From Gallionellaceae bacterium (GTDB taxonomy: Bacteria; Pseudomonadota; Gammaproteobacteria; Burkholderiales; Gallionellaceae): a DNA stretch of 39,586 nucleotides. Made by a program: the position numbers and the translations under genes. The stretch lies in contig SCUU01000007.1 in NCBI GenBank assembly GCA_004297065.1, positions 1 through 39,586 of the forward strand, in the 5' to 3' direction. The stretch's first letter is position 1. Each line of letters starts with the position of its first letter. Under the pieces are notes generated by a model. The model was not told the origin of the DNA. It did no database searches and was given only the letters and a program-made list of their open reading frames with translations. Shown here in pieces: positions 39,468 to 39,586 of this stretch.

Positions 39468-39586
39468 CTAGTGTCGCAAACCAGAAATAACGAAACATTA
39501 AACGGCGTCTTTTTTCGCCATGCCGCGTTGCATCCCCTTGCCGTATACCCCATACGGCTGCGGGTCTGCGCCTTGCCTGACAAAAA
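39468..39586. mobile_element. MITE-like element, copy 4 (runs off the window)
   Basis: Begins CTAG-TGTCGCAAACCAGAAATAACG and follows copy 2 almost base for base to the window end; the right end is not seen. Twelve bases to its left (CTGATGAAACTA) are the same as those left of copy 2, suggesting the mobile unit or its preferred target extends beyond the terminal repeat. Confidence 0.8.

Overview
The window reads as chromosomal DNA of a betaproteobacterium, most likely of the Nitrosomonadales / Gallionellaceae type (inference). The main reasons are the ilvB-ilvH-ilvC-(psd)-pssA order, the ECF sigma-DUF3619-DUF3106 operon, the lptFG / pepA divergence and the moderately GC-rich codon use. No rRNA, tRNA or CRISPR array was seen. 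Conserved housekeeping blocks alternate with accessory DNA that is rich in short palindromic repeats and mobile pieces.

Layout. 1-2314: REP-like hairpins, then on the minus strand a DUF433 gene and a Phd-type antitoxin / PIN toxin pair. Both TA genes carry frameshifts, and the pair is split by an integron-type gene cassette encoding a CaCA cation/H+ antiporter with its own attC site. 2425-5216: a GlxA-like AraC regulator divergent from a VOC protein, and an HxlR regulator divergent from an MBL-fold hydrolase. 5217-7068: a mostly empty stretch, a TumE/TumA toxin-antitoxin pair, two truncated accessory genes (AAA ATPase, HEPN) joined at a scar, and a REP unit. 7096-12174: pepA, lptFG, and the sigma / DUF3619 / DUF3106 operon. 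12329-16988: ilvBHC and pssA, with the psd gene between ilvC and pssA destroyed by a MITE-like element.

17343-28840: an envelope gene cluster. In order it encodes a DUF2141 periplasmic protein, an ABC ATPase, an FtsX/MacB-type permease, a LolA-like periplasmic protein, a small outer-membrane-type protein, a large beta-barrel protein, a LytS-type kinase, a LytTR response regulator and a TonB-dependent receptor. I infer an ABC-driven, LolA-assisted export or lipid/lipoprotein trafficking route with its own two-component control; the substrate is unknown. Three integron cassettes (SnoaL-like, small 4-TM protein, DUF2306) with two intact attC sites and one truncated one sit inside it. They are flanked by a 395-bp direct repeat of the small outer-membrane gene. 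No integron integrase is in the window.

28930-39446: a CAP-domain protein, a lipoprotein cyclophilin, a MITE copy plus an IS5-family insertion sequence that both target the CTAG containing the bepA stop codon, bepA, htpG with a clear sigma-32 promoter, hupB, a YfaZ-like protein, a small periplasmic coiled-coil protein, and divergent mnmH (selU) / selD. Another MITE copy runs off the right edge.

The most unusual points are: (1) cassette insertion at non-integron sites on two occasions; (2) a MITE end that now encodes the start of a signal peptide; (3) loss of psd beside an intact pssA; (4) the envelope export cluster itself.
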